Source: Saussurea involucrata (lineage: Eukaryota; Streptophyta; Magnoliopsida; Asterales; Asteraceae). From it: 64,000 nucleotides of DNA. Positions 33,615 to 46,094 of the stretch are shown in pieces. A program made the position numbers and the translations under genes. The notes under the pieces were generated by a model. It was not told the DNA's origin and did no database searches. It saw nothing but the letters and a program-made list of their open reading frames with translations. The stretch's first letter is position 1; each line of letters starts with the position of its first letter. The stretch lies in the NCBI GenBank assembly GCA_033807775.1, contig CM066315.1:4406501-4470500 (forward strand), read 5' to 3'.

Positions 33615-33710
33615 AATGAGTTTTGGCCGAGTGGTACTCGCGTTATCGGTGGAGCTTAGCCTTCCATGGGGTCAAGGGTTCAAACCTCAAAAAGGGTGAT
33701 GAGGTCATGA
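33615..33710 (+). mobile_element. tRNA-related SINE-like sequence
   Basis: Box A-like TGGCCGAGTGG and box B GGTTCAAACC are separated by about 45 bases. Resembles the Ser/Leu tRNA 5' half followed by SINE body. The unit resembles the SINE at 6712-6849 (GGTCAAGGGTTCAAACCTC). Ends and duplication not resolved. Confidence 0.55.
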
Positions 33711-33719
33711 GGGTGAGTG

Positions 33720-36700
33720 AAATGTGCTCCTTACGTGAAAATATGCCTCGTGTACTTATACACGCCAAGTATTCCAAAGCATATTAAAGTCACTATGCTT
33801 CAACATCGGTATCTGAAAATGTTTGAATCGCCTACAAGACCCAGTATCATCGTTATCTTAGCAATAGTAGAAGTCAGACAAAATCCGAAGAAAGGGTGCA
33901 CGAGTGTTCTTGAAAGATCCTTATCTTTTAGAGTGTGAAACTTTCAAAATTTTGACATTTCCTTATAAATTGGAAGCAACCACAACAGTTGTCAACTTGT
34001 TTGAAGTGAAAATGACAAAATATGATGGGCCACAACATTAAATAGTTTAATTGAAAGGACTTCAAATATTATTAGGAAAAAAAAAATATAACTTGTGGGG
34101 TTAAAATCATCTTAAATGCACACAATATTGGTAATAAGACATATTCCACAATAGGCAACATGGTTTTGAACAAATTCATGATTCAAAATAAAATTTACAT
34201 TTATGTGTATGTGTTTTTTTAAACATACGAGTAAATGAAGTATTGGTATCTTTTATTCATGTTTGTTTGAGTCAGGACCATCAATGTGGAGCAAACCCGA
34301 TATGATCAGTTGAGCTACCCCAAGGTAGCGTATTTGGTATGACACAATAGGAGTAACGATCATGATTCATTACCACGTATAGACGTGATCAAAATAGTTG
34401 TATTTGCCTCGAGAAATGTATGTCAATTGAAATGATCGTATTTGATTGGTATTTGATTATTAAAACAAATATTTTCGAGAATTAGGCATGGTGTGTTCTG
34501 TAATTAAATAAACAAATAGTGAATAACACACATAAATAATACACTAAGTTAGCCCAATTAAATATATAACCACAATTTGAGTTTCAGTCAAATAGTTGCT
34601 TGAGCACATTCATCAAATACCTAAATTATGCATGATTTTGGCAAAATCATTGTCACGAATAAATGATAAAAGTTTTCTTTCGGATTTAAAAACAAACATA
34701 CATAGGTCATGAGAGGACAAATGAGGGCAAGAAGGAAAAAATAGATCAATAGCCCGTTTTAATTGATCAAAGAAATAGTTATATTCATTTAGACATTTAA
34801 AGATCAATCGACACTAAAGTGTATCGAAAGTGTCCGTCTTACAACGAACATGAAGCATAAACACCAATTATTTTATATATCTCTGTTTCCAGTCAACTAA
34901 AAACAGATACACGACGTGTTGTTGATTAACTTACAATTTATTGACATTTTTGTAAATTTGAAAAATAGTTACCCAAAAATATTTTATTTTATAATTATAC
35001 ACCTTTTTGTGTTGTCAACTTCCATGGTCCCAAATCCCAATTATACACTAAGCACCAAAAATCCATTATTTGGTGCCTAAAAGGCATATCAAATTTTAGG
35101 TACAAGATGTGTGTCTTCATCATCTTTCAATTTACTTGTTTTGTGTTCAAGTTTTTTTTAATGGTCCATACACATACACCAAAAGTTGTATTATTCATAA
35201 TTTGACCCCACACAAACCCTACCCATTCTTATATTACAATCTATGCAAAAACCATACCTTGTATGTGTCAAAAATTGAAACCAAACAAAAAGAAAATTCA
35301 GTCTTCATCATTATAGCAATTATATCGAACGAGTTAACCCATGTTGTATTTTTCTGATGGATTAAGAATTCCTTAGATTATCTCCAACATATTCTTCAAA
35401 ATAAAGAATCAAAAGGCAAAATCTTCAAAAAAAATGCACTCATCTTCAACAGATTCTCCATTTTGGATAATATTAAAACATTAAAATATTTTATTCATCT
35501 ATTAAAATAATATTTCTTTATTTATGTTTGTGAAACTTAGTAGGATTTGAAGGTATTCGAAATTGAATTTCATTCCAATTTTATGTTTGGTTTAAAAAAG
35601 GTTTGGAATTGAAATCCACAAACACTGAATTTAGAAATGTCATTGAGGTAGTTGGTATTTCACGGGATATAATATGGTTTGGTTGGAATGATGTTTTAAA
35701 TATGTTTAAGATATTTGTTTTGTAATAATCAATTAATAAAAGACAACGTAATTATTTTTATAATTTGTTTTTTTATAAATAACCTCTAAAGATTGGAATT
35801 CAATTTAATTTCAAAATCGCATAAACCAAACACACCAAATATTCCGTAGTCTTTGAATTGTGAATCTTTCTACAAATTCTAAATCTCTAAAAAGCATTTC
35901 GTCAAAGCAAAACGGACGTTGTGTGTGTGACTTGATGGATCAGATGGAATAATTTTGAAGGATTTGGATTTCATAGAAAGATTTAGAATTGGATGGATAT
36001 GAATTTTGAGTATTTGGTTTGTAAGATTTTGAATGAAATTAAATTTCCTTATTTACAAGTAATTTATAAACATGAATTATGAACAATCATAAAATAACTA
36101 AATTGTTTTTTATTAATGATTATTACAAAACAAATGATTTTAACGTGTTTTAAAAGATCATTACATAGAAAATTACAAATCCCGTGAAATGTTAACCACC
36201 CCAGTGAGGTTTCAGAACCATATTTTCGTGGGATTTCATTTATTTTAAATTCAAAAAACTCTTCAAACCATGCATGAGATTGAAATGAAATTTAATTCTA
36301 AATACAGTCCAACCCTGCAAAACCAAACGGGACATAAAGGTGTTTCAGAAAATTATAAAATACAAAACAAATGCAATAATAATTGTTCAATGAATGAGCG
36401 ACAAGGGTCGGCCGGCCCATATCAGACTTCGCCTTTGAGCGTTGGATGAGAGATAATGTCATGTATTGAATTTTTTACAACTTATTGATAAAATCATTTA
36501 ATGACATTTGTTTGATTTTCAACTTGTCGTGATGTATGTATTGCAATGATCTTATACATGTTTCATCAAAATGTTTAAGACTCCTAAATAAGAATAAAAA
36601 CTGTTTTTCTTATAGAAAAAACAGAAAATAGAGAATGATCAAAGAAAACGATGGGAGGGGAGACTTAATGATGTGAATGTGGACATCTTACTTACCCATG

Positions 36701-36754
36701 GAGTGGTATGATTTAATTTCACAAATCTTTTATATATATATATATATATATATA
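33720..36754. other. AT-rich intergenic DNA, no gene
   Basis: No supported coding region. 35370-35470 holds a partial CTCCAACA-type end. 35530-36330 holds direct and inverted repeats of TTTGGTTT, GGAATTGAA and AAATTTCA words, probably two degraded MITEs side by side. A (TA)n tract at about 36730-36754 starts the element string described next. Confidence 0.45.
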
Positions 36755-37582
36755 GCCTTAGGTTCAATAGAGAAGTCCAAATATTTAAAGAAATAGAGAA
36801 GTGATTTTGGTCATTTATTCGGTCAAGATCGGTTATAATTGGTCAAAAGTTGCGGCTTTGACTGGTCAAAAGTTGCGGCTTTGACTGGTCAAAAGTTGCG
36901 GCTGTTCCAAAAATAGAAGGGCAATTTCGTAACTTTTACAAAAAACACGGGCTGAGTTCATATATGAATCTGTGTGATTCACATATGAACTATACGTTCA
37001 TATATGAACTTTTGTAATTCACATATGAACTCTTTATAACTAATTCATATATGAATCTTGTGATTCATATATGAACCTTTGTGTTTCATATATAAAACTA
37101 ATTAACTGTAGGTTCATATATGAATCAGTTGAACCAATTAATTGATTCATATATGAATCTTTGTGTTCATATATGAACCTTTGTGATTCATGTATGAATT
37201 TTTTTAACTAATTCATATATGAACCTTTGTGTTCATATATGAATCTTTGTGATTCATATATGAAATTTTTTAACTACTTCTCATATGAACAAATTAGCTG
37301 ATTCATATATGAATCACAAAGGTTCATATATGAATTAGTTAAAAAGAGTTTATATGTGAATTACAAAGGTTCATATATGAACGTATAGTTCATATGTGAA
37401 TCACACAGATTCATATATGAACTCAGCTTGTGTATTTTTTACGAAACTACCCCTCTATCTTGTGCAGACCATGCGAGTAATTATCCGCTGCTTCTCGGTC
37501 AAAGCCGCCGATCTTGACCGAATAAATGGCCAAGATCACTTCTCTATTTCTCTAAATATTTGGACTTCTCTATTGAACCTTT

Positions 37583-37585
<3 letters not shown>
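36755..37585. mobile_element. (TA)n-bounded long hairpin, TTCATATATGAA type
   Basis: 831 bp between (TA)n tracts. Ends GCCTTAGGTTCAATAGAGAAG and CTTCTCTATTGAACCTTTCCC. The two halves are inverted repeats for nearly the whole length, for example GAGTTCATATATGAATCTG against CAGATTCATATATGAACTC. The interior consists mostly of the 12-bp palindrome TTCATATATGAA and variants, separated by short spacers. A smaller relative is at 41017-41292. Confidence 0.85.
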
Positions 37586-37614
<29 letters not shown>

Positions 37615-37616
<2 letters not shown>

Positions 37617-37931
37617 AGGGAGGTTCAAGTGAAAATCTCAAATAAATGGAAAACTAAAAAACACTTTATCAACCGTTAGATTAGATAATCTGATGGATGT
37701 GATTAGATAGGTGGTTACAACAATATTAATTAAATTAAAAAACCTCACCCCTCCTATTTTTTATTCAAAAAAAGACGAAAAATAAACAAAATCCGAATGA
37801 AATAAATTACACCAAATAAACGATCATATTTTTCTCGTTAATTTGACATCCATATTGATATACCTTTTCCTCCGTATTTTCGTGGTTTTCCAGTTTTCCG
37901 TTTATTTAGGGTTTCCCCTTGAATCTGACCC
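37615..37931. mobile_element. (TA)n-bounded element, unrelated interior
   Basis: Shares one (TA)n tract (37586-37613) with the element to its left and another with the one to its right. Ends GAGGTTCAAGTGAAAATC and GGTTTCCCCTTGAATCTGACCC are inverted repeats of the GGTTCAA type. The interior lacks the palindromic words of its neighbours. Confidence 0.75.
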
Positions 37932-37954
37932 TATATATATATATATATAATATA

Positions 37955-38175
37955 AGGGTGGGTTCCAACGAGAAGTTAGTGTTAACGTGGGAAACATGAG
38001 AAGTGGTTATCAACTCATGAATGAGAAATTGACGTACACTAGAATGAGATGCACCAATATGTATTATATTCATTCTCTTCTAAGCCGCAATTCATGGAAG
38101 GGCATTTGATTAAAAGCGATCAACGGTTTAGATCCACTTCTCATGTTTCCCTCGTTAACCTAATATTCTCACACA
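37955..38175. mobile_element. (TA)n-linked MITE, GTTAACGTGGG arms
   Basis: Left end AAGGGTGGGTTCCAACGAGAAG follows (TA)n directly. Inverted arms GTTAACGTGGGAAACATGAGAAGTGG and CCACTTCTCATGTTTCCC. Relative of 23610-23795. Right boundary approximate. Confidence 0.65.
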
Positions 38176-38394
38176 ATCATTCGCCTATATGTTGTTTAGT
38201 ATATATGAAACATGCAGTGTTTATATAATATTGTTTCATACGTGAAACATTATAGATTGTTTTTTCCAGACATAAAACAATAGTGAATGTTTCACATATG
38301 AAACATGAACACTTTTTAACCACTATATTATCACACTATAGTTTCACGACACATGAAAATTAGTGTGTAGGTTTGTACGATTTATTGGTTTTGT

Positions 38395-38430
<36 letters not shown>

Positions 38431-38431
<1 letters not shown>

Positions 38432-38688
38432 GTTCAAGGGAAAACCTCAAAAAACGGAAAACTGAATAATACACTAGGAGCCCTTCATATGGACGGTATG
38501 CACTTGTGCATACAGGTGAATAGTTGACTTTTTGGTTTTATGCACAAGTGCATTATGCATTTGTGCATATATGCACAAATGCATGTTACAAATAACCTGT
38601 ATGCACAAGTGCATACCGTCCAGATGAAAGACTTCTATGGTGTTATTCAGTTTTCCGGTTTTTTTAGGTTTTCCCTTAAACCTGACCC
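38431..38688. mobile_element. (TA)n-bounded hairpin, TGCACAAGTGCA type
   Basis: Ends GGTTCAAGGGAAAACC and GGTTTTCCCTTAAACCTGACCC. The core is a near-perfect hairpin, GACGGTATGCACTTGTGCAT against ATGCACAAGTGCATACCGTC. Left (TA)n has a (GA)n extension. Same family as 10126-10390. Confidence 0.85.
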
Positions 38689-39079
38689 TATATATATAGA
38701 GAGAGAGAAAGAGAGAGAGAGACCACGAATTAAATGGGAACCTGCTAAATGTTATAAACCGTGAAAACAAATTTCATGTATTGTTCTATGAGGAAAACAA
38801 CACAAGTGAAAAACATGTGAAAACTGAAAATCATCAAACAATCCAATGAGTCTGATTTAAGTTATGATTAATATTGTTTCCCGTATTTTGTTTTTGTGTA
38901 TTAATATGATTGCGAGTTTCATGTATAAGCGTATATTTGTGTTTTTTTCTATATGTAAACGCTTCATCTATAAAATAACATTGTATAAGCAAGACATATT
39001 TACATGTATTGTTTTCATCTATAAATTAAAATCATCATATACAATTAGATTTTTACAGTTTCAAACTTTAAGACGGTTT

Positions 39080-39080
<1 letters not shown>

Positions 39081-39140
<60 letters not shown>
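39081..39140. repeat. (TA)n microsatellite, about 30 units
   Basis: Uninterrupted TA dinucleotides from about 39081 to 39140, the longest pure tract in the window, directly abutting the left end of the large outer element at 39141. Confidence 0.9.
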
Positions 39141-39143
<3 letters not shown>

Positions 39144-39612
39144 GGTTACTAAGCCTACCTCCCTGCAAGCTTCATACCCCCCTCCAATGTGTCGGCCGCC
39201 CTTCTCCTCTCTCACAAACCAAAAACAAATTAACATTTACATTTTATACCCCTAAACTTATATAATTTAGAGTAAACTACACTTTTGGTCCCTGTGTTTT
39301 GGTGTTTATAACACATTTGGTCCCTACAGTTTAAAAATTACACTTTAGCCACTACAATTAGCCATTCGGTCCGGATTTGGTCCATCTGACAAACGTCCGT
39401 CCAATGTCAGACGTTAGGGGCAACCATGTGAGTTACACATGAGGGTAAATCAGTCTTTTTACCTCACAAGGACCAAGTGTGGACGTTTACTCAAACCCAC
39501 CCCACCCCACCCCTACTCTTTCTCTCTCCTGTCTTCTTCTTCCCCAACTCACTCCTTAAACCCTAAACCCACTTAATAAACACACACACAAACCTACTTA
39601 AACACACTTAAT

Positions 39613-39657
<45 letters not shown>

Positions 39658-39684
39658 AACACAAACACACAAACACACACACAC

Positions 39685-39719
<35 letters not shown>

Positions 39720-39826
39720 AACACCCTCCAAACAAACCCACTTAATAAACACACACACACACATATATATATATACAGACACACACACACACATATGTAT
39801 ATATATATAAACACACAAACACACAA

Positions 39827-39890
<64 letters not shown>

Positions 39891-39923
39891 ACAAACACAA
39901 ACACACACATTTGTTAGGTAGGT

Positions 39924-40543
39924 GCTGACAAGCCAGAATCCATAACTGGTTTAAGATTAAAAGATGTTCATTGGCCTTCTCCAAGTGATGATATCCCATT
40001 CTGGAAGAGGGAGTTCCATAGTTGGGATGCCAATTCAGAGGTTCCTTCTTACATAGAAAAAGATTCTGATCTTTTACATGTTATTCATGTGACTGCTGAA
40101 ATGGCACCAATAGCAAAAGTTTGTGGTCTTGGTGATGTTGTAACTGGGCTAGCTCGTGCATGTTTATTACGTGGACATAACGTTGATATAATGCTTCCTT
40201 TCTATGAGTGTATCCAGAAGGAGAATATCCACAAGTTTTTGTTTTTGTTTAAAGGAGCCTTTTTATTATTGTTTGAACCATGAGATCTGGAAGGAAAGAG
40301 ATTTAATCTTAAACAGTTTGACTTGACGATTGTATATGTTAACATTGTTTTTCAGCTGAGAACACTGCTGGAAAGAAAGTATGCAAGCAATATCTCCAAA
40401 GGGGGCTTGGTTTGGGTTTAGAAGGCCATGCTTCTAATAATCGCTTATCTGACAGGGTACCTTTAGTTCTTTGCATTAGTCGATTAGTCGCTCAAAAAGG
40501 TCTTCATCTAATTAGGCAAGCGATCAATCATATCGAAGAACAA
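39924..40543 (+). pseudogene. Captured starch-synthase gene fragment (SS4/SS5-like)
   Basis: First segment, about 39921-40234, encodes the start of a GT5 starch-synthase domain: WKREFHSWDANSEVPSYIEK, then HVIHVTAEMAPIAKV. The family ADP-glucose-binding motif K-x-G-G-L reads KVCGL here, a Gly to Cys change at a normally invariant position. After a GT-AG-type intron, 40356-40543 encodes the region LVLCISRLVAQKGLHLIRQA, which belongs far downstream in the parent protein. Several exons between them are missing, and there is no start codon or C-terminus. It is a transduplicated scrap, not a working enzyme. Similarity looks closest to SS4/SS5, judged from memory. A chimeric transcript from the element is possible. 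Confidence 0.82.
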
Positions 40544-40892
40544 GTAAGTCTGACTGTTATGTTGCTTTACTCTTTCTAGCATATTCATCCGAAAATATTA
40601 ATAATAGATGGAATGAAGTTTTTTTGCAAAAAAAATGTTGTTTAAGAATATGGAGTGGTCAAATAACGAGTGTGAAATAGTTGTATAGCATGTGAAATGC
40701 ATCACATATTCATGGATTTGTTATTTATTGGGATCATATAACCCTTGCTTGAATGAAATTTCATCCAGTCAGCATGACAGTTTATGGAGTCACACAGAGC
40801 TTTGCTCATGCATGTACATGCAACTATGATGGAGTTAAGTTTGGAGTGGATACTACATGGTGTTCATGTTAATTGGTTGCCATTGTCTTGTT

Positions 40893-40931
<39 letters not shown>

Positions 40932-41016
40932 TTGTGTTTATATATATGTATATATGTGTGTGTGTGTGTGTGTTTATTAAGTGGATTTGTTTGGAGGGTG
41001 TGTTTATATATATATA

Positions 41017-41289
41017 GCCTTAGGTTCAATAGAGAAGTGCAAATATTTAGAGAAATAGAGAAGTAAAAAAACACGGGACCGTTCATATATGAACGTTCAT
41101 ATATGAACAGTCATATATAAACAGTCATATATGAACGTTCATATGAACGTTCAGATATGACTGTTATATGAACGTTCATATATGACTGTTTATATATGAA
41201 CGTTCATATATGACGTTCATATATGAACGGTCCCGTGCTTTTTTACTTCTCTATTTCTCTAAATATTTGCACTTCTCTATTGAACCTTT

Positions 41290-41292
<3 letters not shown>
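41017..41292. mobile_element. (TA)n-bounded hairpin, TTCATATATGAA type, inside Pack-MULE arm
   Basis: Ends GCCTTAGGTTCAATAGAGAAG and CTTCTCTATTGAACCTTTCCC, the same as 36755-37585. Next inward, CACGGGACCGTTCATATATG pairs with CATATATGAACGGTCCCGTG. It interrupts the right arm of the Pack-MULE at a TA tract: sequence pairing with the left arm resumes on both sides. Confidence 0.88.
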
Positions 41293-41349
<57 letters not shown>

Positions 41350-42029
41350 TTAAGTAGGTTTGTGTGTGTGTTTATTAAGTGGGTTTAGGGTTTAGGAAGT
41401 GAGTTGGGGAAGAAGAAGATAGGAGAGAGAAAGAGAGTAGGGGTGGGGTGGGTTTGAGTAAACGTCCACATTTGGTCCCTGTGAGGTAAAAAGACTGATT
41501 TACCCTCATGTGTAACTCACATGGTTGCCCCTAACGTCTGACATTGGACGGACGTTTGTCAGAGGGACCAAATCCGGACCGAATGGCTAATTGTAGTGGC
41601 TAAAGTGTAATTTTTAAACTGTAGGGACCAACTGTGTTATAAACACCAAAACACAGGGACCAAAAGTGTAGTTTACTCTATAATTTATTTACTTTATACC
41701 TTTTACTTTTTTAATTTTCATTTTACACATTTATTATATTAACACATATAATCGTATATTAGTTAAAATACGTTAAAAAATATGTTTTAATTTTAACAAG
41801 TTACACCATTATAACCGTCTCTTCGATACGTTCGAAATGAGCCTAATATTGATTTTTTTTATTTAATTATTTAACTATATATCATTTATGGTACATCTCT
41901 TACTTTTTCAATTTTCGTTTTACACTTTTATCACATTAACATAATAATCATATATTAACTAAAATATGTTTAAAAAAATACGTTTTAACATATCACATTA
42001 ACATACATAATTACGTTTAAATACGTTAA

Positions 42030-42280
42030 GAAATTTGAAGCCAAACCGACCCAACCCGCCAACCCAATCAAAAGATTTCTTATAAATATTTTGTTTATAA
42101 ATGCGACATCACGGGTTGCCTGGTTGGGTCGGTTTGGCTTGGGTTAACCCGTTATCAACCCAATATATGCGGGTTGGTGAAAAATAGTATCGATTATACA
42201 TCGGGTTGGCTACGTTTGAGTTTTTTGCCTCGGATTGGGTTGGGTTGGCCGGGTTGGTCGGAAATTTGAGCACCCCTAGT
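42030..42280. mobile_element. hAT-like MITE half with GGGTTGG repeats
   Basis: Inverted GGGTTGG/CCAACCC words and a right end AATTTGAGCACCCCTAGT, a common hAT-type plant MITE terminus. Left end not identified. To its right, 42340-42500 is an inverted array of GTTCGTTCAT/ATGAACGAAC words. Confidence 0.5.
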
Positions 42281-43128
42281 ATATATGACATATAATAAAA
42301 TAATTAAATCAAAAAATATTATATTAATATGTTTATTATAAGCAGACATAAACGAACATAAACGAACGAACATTAACGAACATAAATGAACGAACGAGAC
42401 CATTGTTCATGTTCGTTCATTTAACTAAACGAACAAAAAAAATGTGTTCATGTTCGTTCATTTATTAAATAAATGAACATAAACGAACTTTCCGCCGAAC
42501 GATTTATATATGTGTATATATTATATTATAAATAATTCAACTTTAATGTTCTAAATTATTTGGGAAATTAATTAAAATACCCAAAGTCAAACCAACTGTT
42601 ACCAAAATACCCTAAAATTTTTCAATTTTGCAAAAATACCCAAAATACCCGCGATGGGGTCCCGCGATCGCGGGATACGCTGACGTGGCACGTATTTTGG
42701 GCACAAATGCCCCGCGAAGCCCCTAAACTTTGGCTGCGGTGCACTTTTGGTCCCTGCCCGCGATCGCAGCCCGCGATGGGCCAAAATTTACAGTTTTGGT
42801 CCCTGAAATTTTCAACTTTTGGTCCCTGAAAATTTACACTTTCCGCCCCTATACTTAGACGAATCTTGATGCTTTTACTGTTTTTTTCCACAATTATTGC
42901 AATTTAAAGACCGATTTGTGGTTGAAATTCAATTGCATGTTTCAATCAATGTTAAATCAATGTTTTTGGAATATCAGTTTGTGGATGAAATGAGAGATTG
43001 GTTTTCTGATATGTTGGTTGTTTCATTTATAAATAGACGTAAAATTCAAGCCATAATTCTCACACAACGATTTCATTGTTGCAATATTTCTTTCTGCAAT
43101 ATTTTGTGTTTGAGATACTACTGAAAAA

Positions 43129-45672
43129 ATGAGTTCATCTGTTGCAAAAGCTAAGCTATATTTCTGTTTTGATGGTGAATGGGTGCAAGATAACAATGAG
43201 TGGAATTTTGCTTATAAATCTAAGCATGGTGTAAAAGTGTCAGTAAACTATATTTATCAGAAGTTTGTTGCATACGCCATGCAAAAATGTGGAATCAACT
43301 CTTCTGATATTTGCAAGTTAGTGTTTAAAAATGGCGATGGGTCATTTGTGGATTTATCCAACGATGGGGATATCTCTACTTTTCTGCACCTTGCAGTCGA
43401 TTCAGAAAGACCCCCATTACTCTTTGTGTATCCCGGCGTATCCGACGGTGACGACGACGGTGACGACGACGAAGACCTCCAAATAGAGCAGCCTGATTCT
43501 CAACAACAACAACCACCACCACCACCACCATCACTACAACCACACGAATGGCGTACTGCTGGAGTTGCTGATGACGAAACCCACGTTTTCAGAACGGGTA
43601 ATTCTGAAATAGACAGATCAGACACCGATAATGATGATCACGAAGAATATACCCCTAGTAGAAAATCATGTAGTCAGATAAATGACTTTTTTGATATGCC
43701 CCCTATTCTTCCAGACTCCCATACCCAGACACAAAGCTACGAACCTACACCTTATATTCGTAGCGAAAGTTTAACAGCAGGTCAGATATTCGATTCGAAG
43801 GATCTCTTAGCAAGTCAGATCGGACTCAAGTTCTTGGAAGAGGGTTTCCAAAGTCGCGTGCGGGCATCTGACAAAATCAAATATGTAGTTGAATGTGCTA
43901 GAGAAAAGTGTGAGTGGAGGTTGTACGCGATTCACACGGGTCCCAAAGGAGGGGCGATAATGATTAGAAAGTTGCACGACGTACACACTTGTACGAGGAC
44001 GCAACTTAATCCCCACCACAAACAAGCCGGCAAAAAGACTTTGGGTGCGATCCTGAAAAACAAATTTCTTGATGTTAGCAGGTCATTGCGTCCAAAGGAC
44101 ATCGTCCACGACGTTCACCGGCAGTTCGGCGTCACGATTGATTACCACCAAGCGTGGCGTGCGCGCTGCCATGCACTGTTTATGGTGAGAGGCACGTTCG
44201 AGGAGTCGTATGAACGACTCCCGACATATTTATATAATTTGCAGATGCAGAACCCTGGTACTGTCACGCAGCTACGGACCGATTCACGTGGACGGTTTGA
44301 GATGTGCTTCGTGGCCCTTGGACCCGCGGTACGTATTTTAACACGTCATATGTTTACATATTATAAACTATAACATTTACACATTATAAACTATAACATT
44401 TTAACCTATGTTTTTGCAGATCCGCACATTTCTGGAAAATCTACGTCGTGTCCTGATAATAGACGCAGCCCATTTAAAGGGCCGTTACTTGGGTATGATG
44501 TTCCTGGCGGTTGCCATGGACGGGGATAACTCCATCGTTCCAGTAGCTTTCGGCGTAGGCAAGTCCGAAACCGGGGACGAGTGGACTTGGTTTCTGTCCA
44601 TGTTGAGACAAGCTATCGGAGACCCGCAAGGGTTGGTGTTTATGTCTGACAGGGCTCCTTCCATAAGCGCCGCAATCTCTGCCATGTACCCAAACGCCCC
44701 TCACACCATATGTTGTCGACATTTGGAGATGAACGCCAAATCCAAGGACAAACGTATTACCACCTACAAGGATGTCTATTGGGCGGCATGCAGAGCATAT
44801 ACGGACCGGGAGTTTAACAAGTACATGAATATGCTACGATACAGTGTCAAGGAAGCAGCCAAAGTCTTTGACGATGCTGGACCAGAGAGGTGGTCCGCGG
44901 CCCATTTTCCTGGACAACGGTATGACATTCTGACCTCGAATAGTGCAGAGTCTGTGAATGCACTCTCCCGTTTTGCGCGTAGATGTCCGATTGTTAATCT
45001 TATGGACTACTTTCGGGCCTTTCAACAAGAGTGGTACCAAATTCTACGCCTAAAAGGAGCTAAGATACAAAATGCACTCGCACCAACGGCAGAGAATATC
45101 GTTCAGTACAGGGCGCGTCGTGCGGCGACATGGCCGGTAAGAGCAATCGGGTATGGGAAGTACGAGGTGCATGATGACTATATTCACGCGATTGTGAATA
45201 TGGAAGACCACCTTTGTTCGTGTCGCGAATGGGATAAATCTGGGTTACCGTGCGGCCATGCCATCGCTGCAGCAACATATATGGGTCGTACAGATTGCAG
45301 CGACTTGGCTGTACCTTTCTTCACGTCCGAATATTACCGGAAAACATACGTGGAGGTAATAAACCCAGCTGGACCCCTGCAGCATGGGTGTATCCACCCG
45401 ACCCGCTTCCACCATGCTATCCACCTTTAATGGATAAGAACAGGGCCGGGAGACCGAGAAAGAACGACCGACGTCCATCACGTGGTGAAAGTTCGATACA
45501 ACGAAGATGTACTCGGTGCCAATGCGTAGGACACACTCGTGGAGAGTGTCCAAATCCCGCCCCTTCAACCGTGCCAAGGAGACATTCTGTCAGTCACACC
45601 CCGGGCCCGTCACAACTTGAACCATATGGAACAAACCCTTATGATACTGTTGATCTAAACACTGATTTGTAA
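43129..45672 (+). pseudogene. mudrA-like MULE transposase, frameshifted near the C-terminus
   Basis: Exon 1 (43129-44328) starts at ATG 43129 and encodes an N-terminal region, an acidic and Pro-rich linker (DDDGDDDED, PPPPPPS) and a MuDR-type DNA-binding domain (CEWRLYAIHTG). A 91-bp GT-AG intron (44329-44419) joins in phase to exon 2 with the MULE catalytic core: IIDAAHLKGRYLG (first Asp), MSDRAP (second Asp) and NSAESVNALSR (Glu), then a SWIM zinc finger (CSCREWDKSGLPCGH). At about 45380-45390 the frame shifts by one base; the original frame stops at 45428-45430, while the other frame continues to 45672 with an AT-hook-like GRPRK and a CCHC knuckle (CTRCQCVGHTRGEC). The catalytic part is intact, so the break removes only the C-terminal knuckle; a sequencing error cannot be excluded. 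Confidence 0.9.
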
Positions 45673-46094
45673 ATGATATATATACACACATACATATGCT
45701 TCTAAATGAACATTGATAACACAGCTAGTTTGTAAATGATATATATATTCGTATTATATATTTACACACATAAAGAAAATAGGAGACCTTCAATTTTTCT
45801 TAGTATTTTCTTGACCTTGTTCTTGCATCAATGGCAATGAATGTTAACTCTGAGTACACATGTCTGTTTATATATTCATATTAGATACGTTTTAATTTTA
45901 ACAAATTACACCATTATAGTTAATTATTTAATTTATGGTACATCTCATATTTTTTTTTCAATTTTTTTTACACTCCTATCACATTAATATAATAATCATA
46001 TATTAACTAATTCATTAAATCGTTTTAAATTATTATTATTTGAATGTGTTTATAGATATCGTGAATGGAAATAGGAGAAGGTAGAATTGTTTAT

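Larger units (their letters stand above)
39270..41678. mobile_element. Pack-MULE carrying a starch-synthase fragment
   Basis: Perfect 9-bp target duplication TATAATTTA at 39261-39269 and 41679-41687. Ends GAGTAAACTACACTTTTGG and CCAAAAGTGTAGTTTACTC start terminal inverted repeats of about 340 bp, extended by (CA)n/(TA)n-rich arms to about 39905 and from about 40890 on. Between the arms lies about 1 kb of captured gene sequence. The right arm has been split by the element at 41017-41292. No transposase is encoded. All this fits a Mutator-type Pack-MULE. Confidence 0.9.

Noticed and set aside
33615..33710. Possible functional tRNA gene
   Set aside because: Only box A and box B look tRNA-like; no acceptor stem or complete cloverleaf could be drawn, so SINE-like is preferred.
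36755..37585. CRISPR-like spaced palindromic repeats
   Set aside because: Repeats and spacers are irregular, the two halves are inverted copies, and the genome is eukaryotic.
39594..39999. Overlapping open frames rich in Cys, Val, Tyr and Ile on the minus strand
   Set aside because: They are translations of (CA)n and (TA)n microsatellites in the Pack-MULE arm.
42599..42891. Open frames in the CGCGATCGCGG region
   Set aside because: They lie in the MULE terminal repeat and are mirrored in the opposite repeat (47189-47542); not genes.
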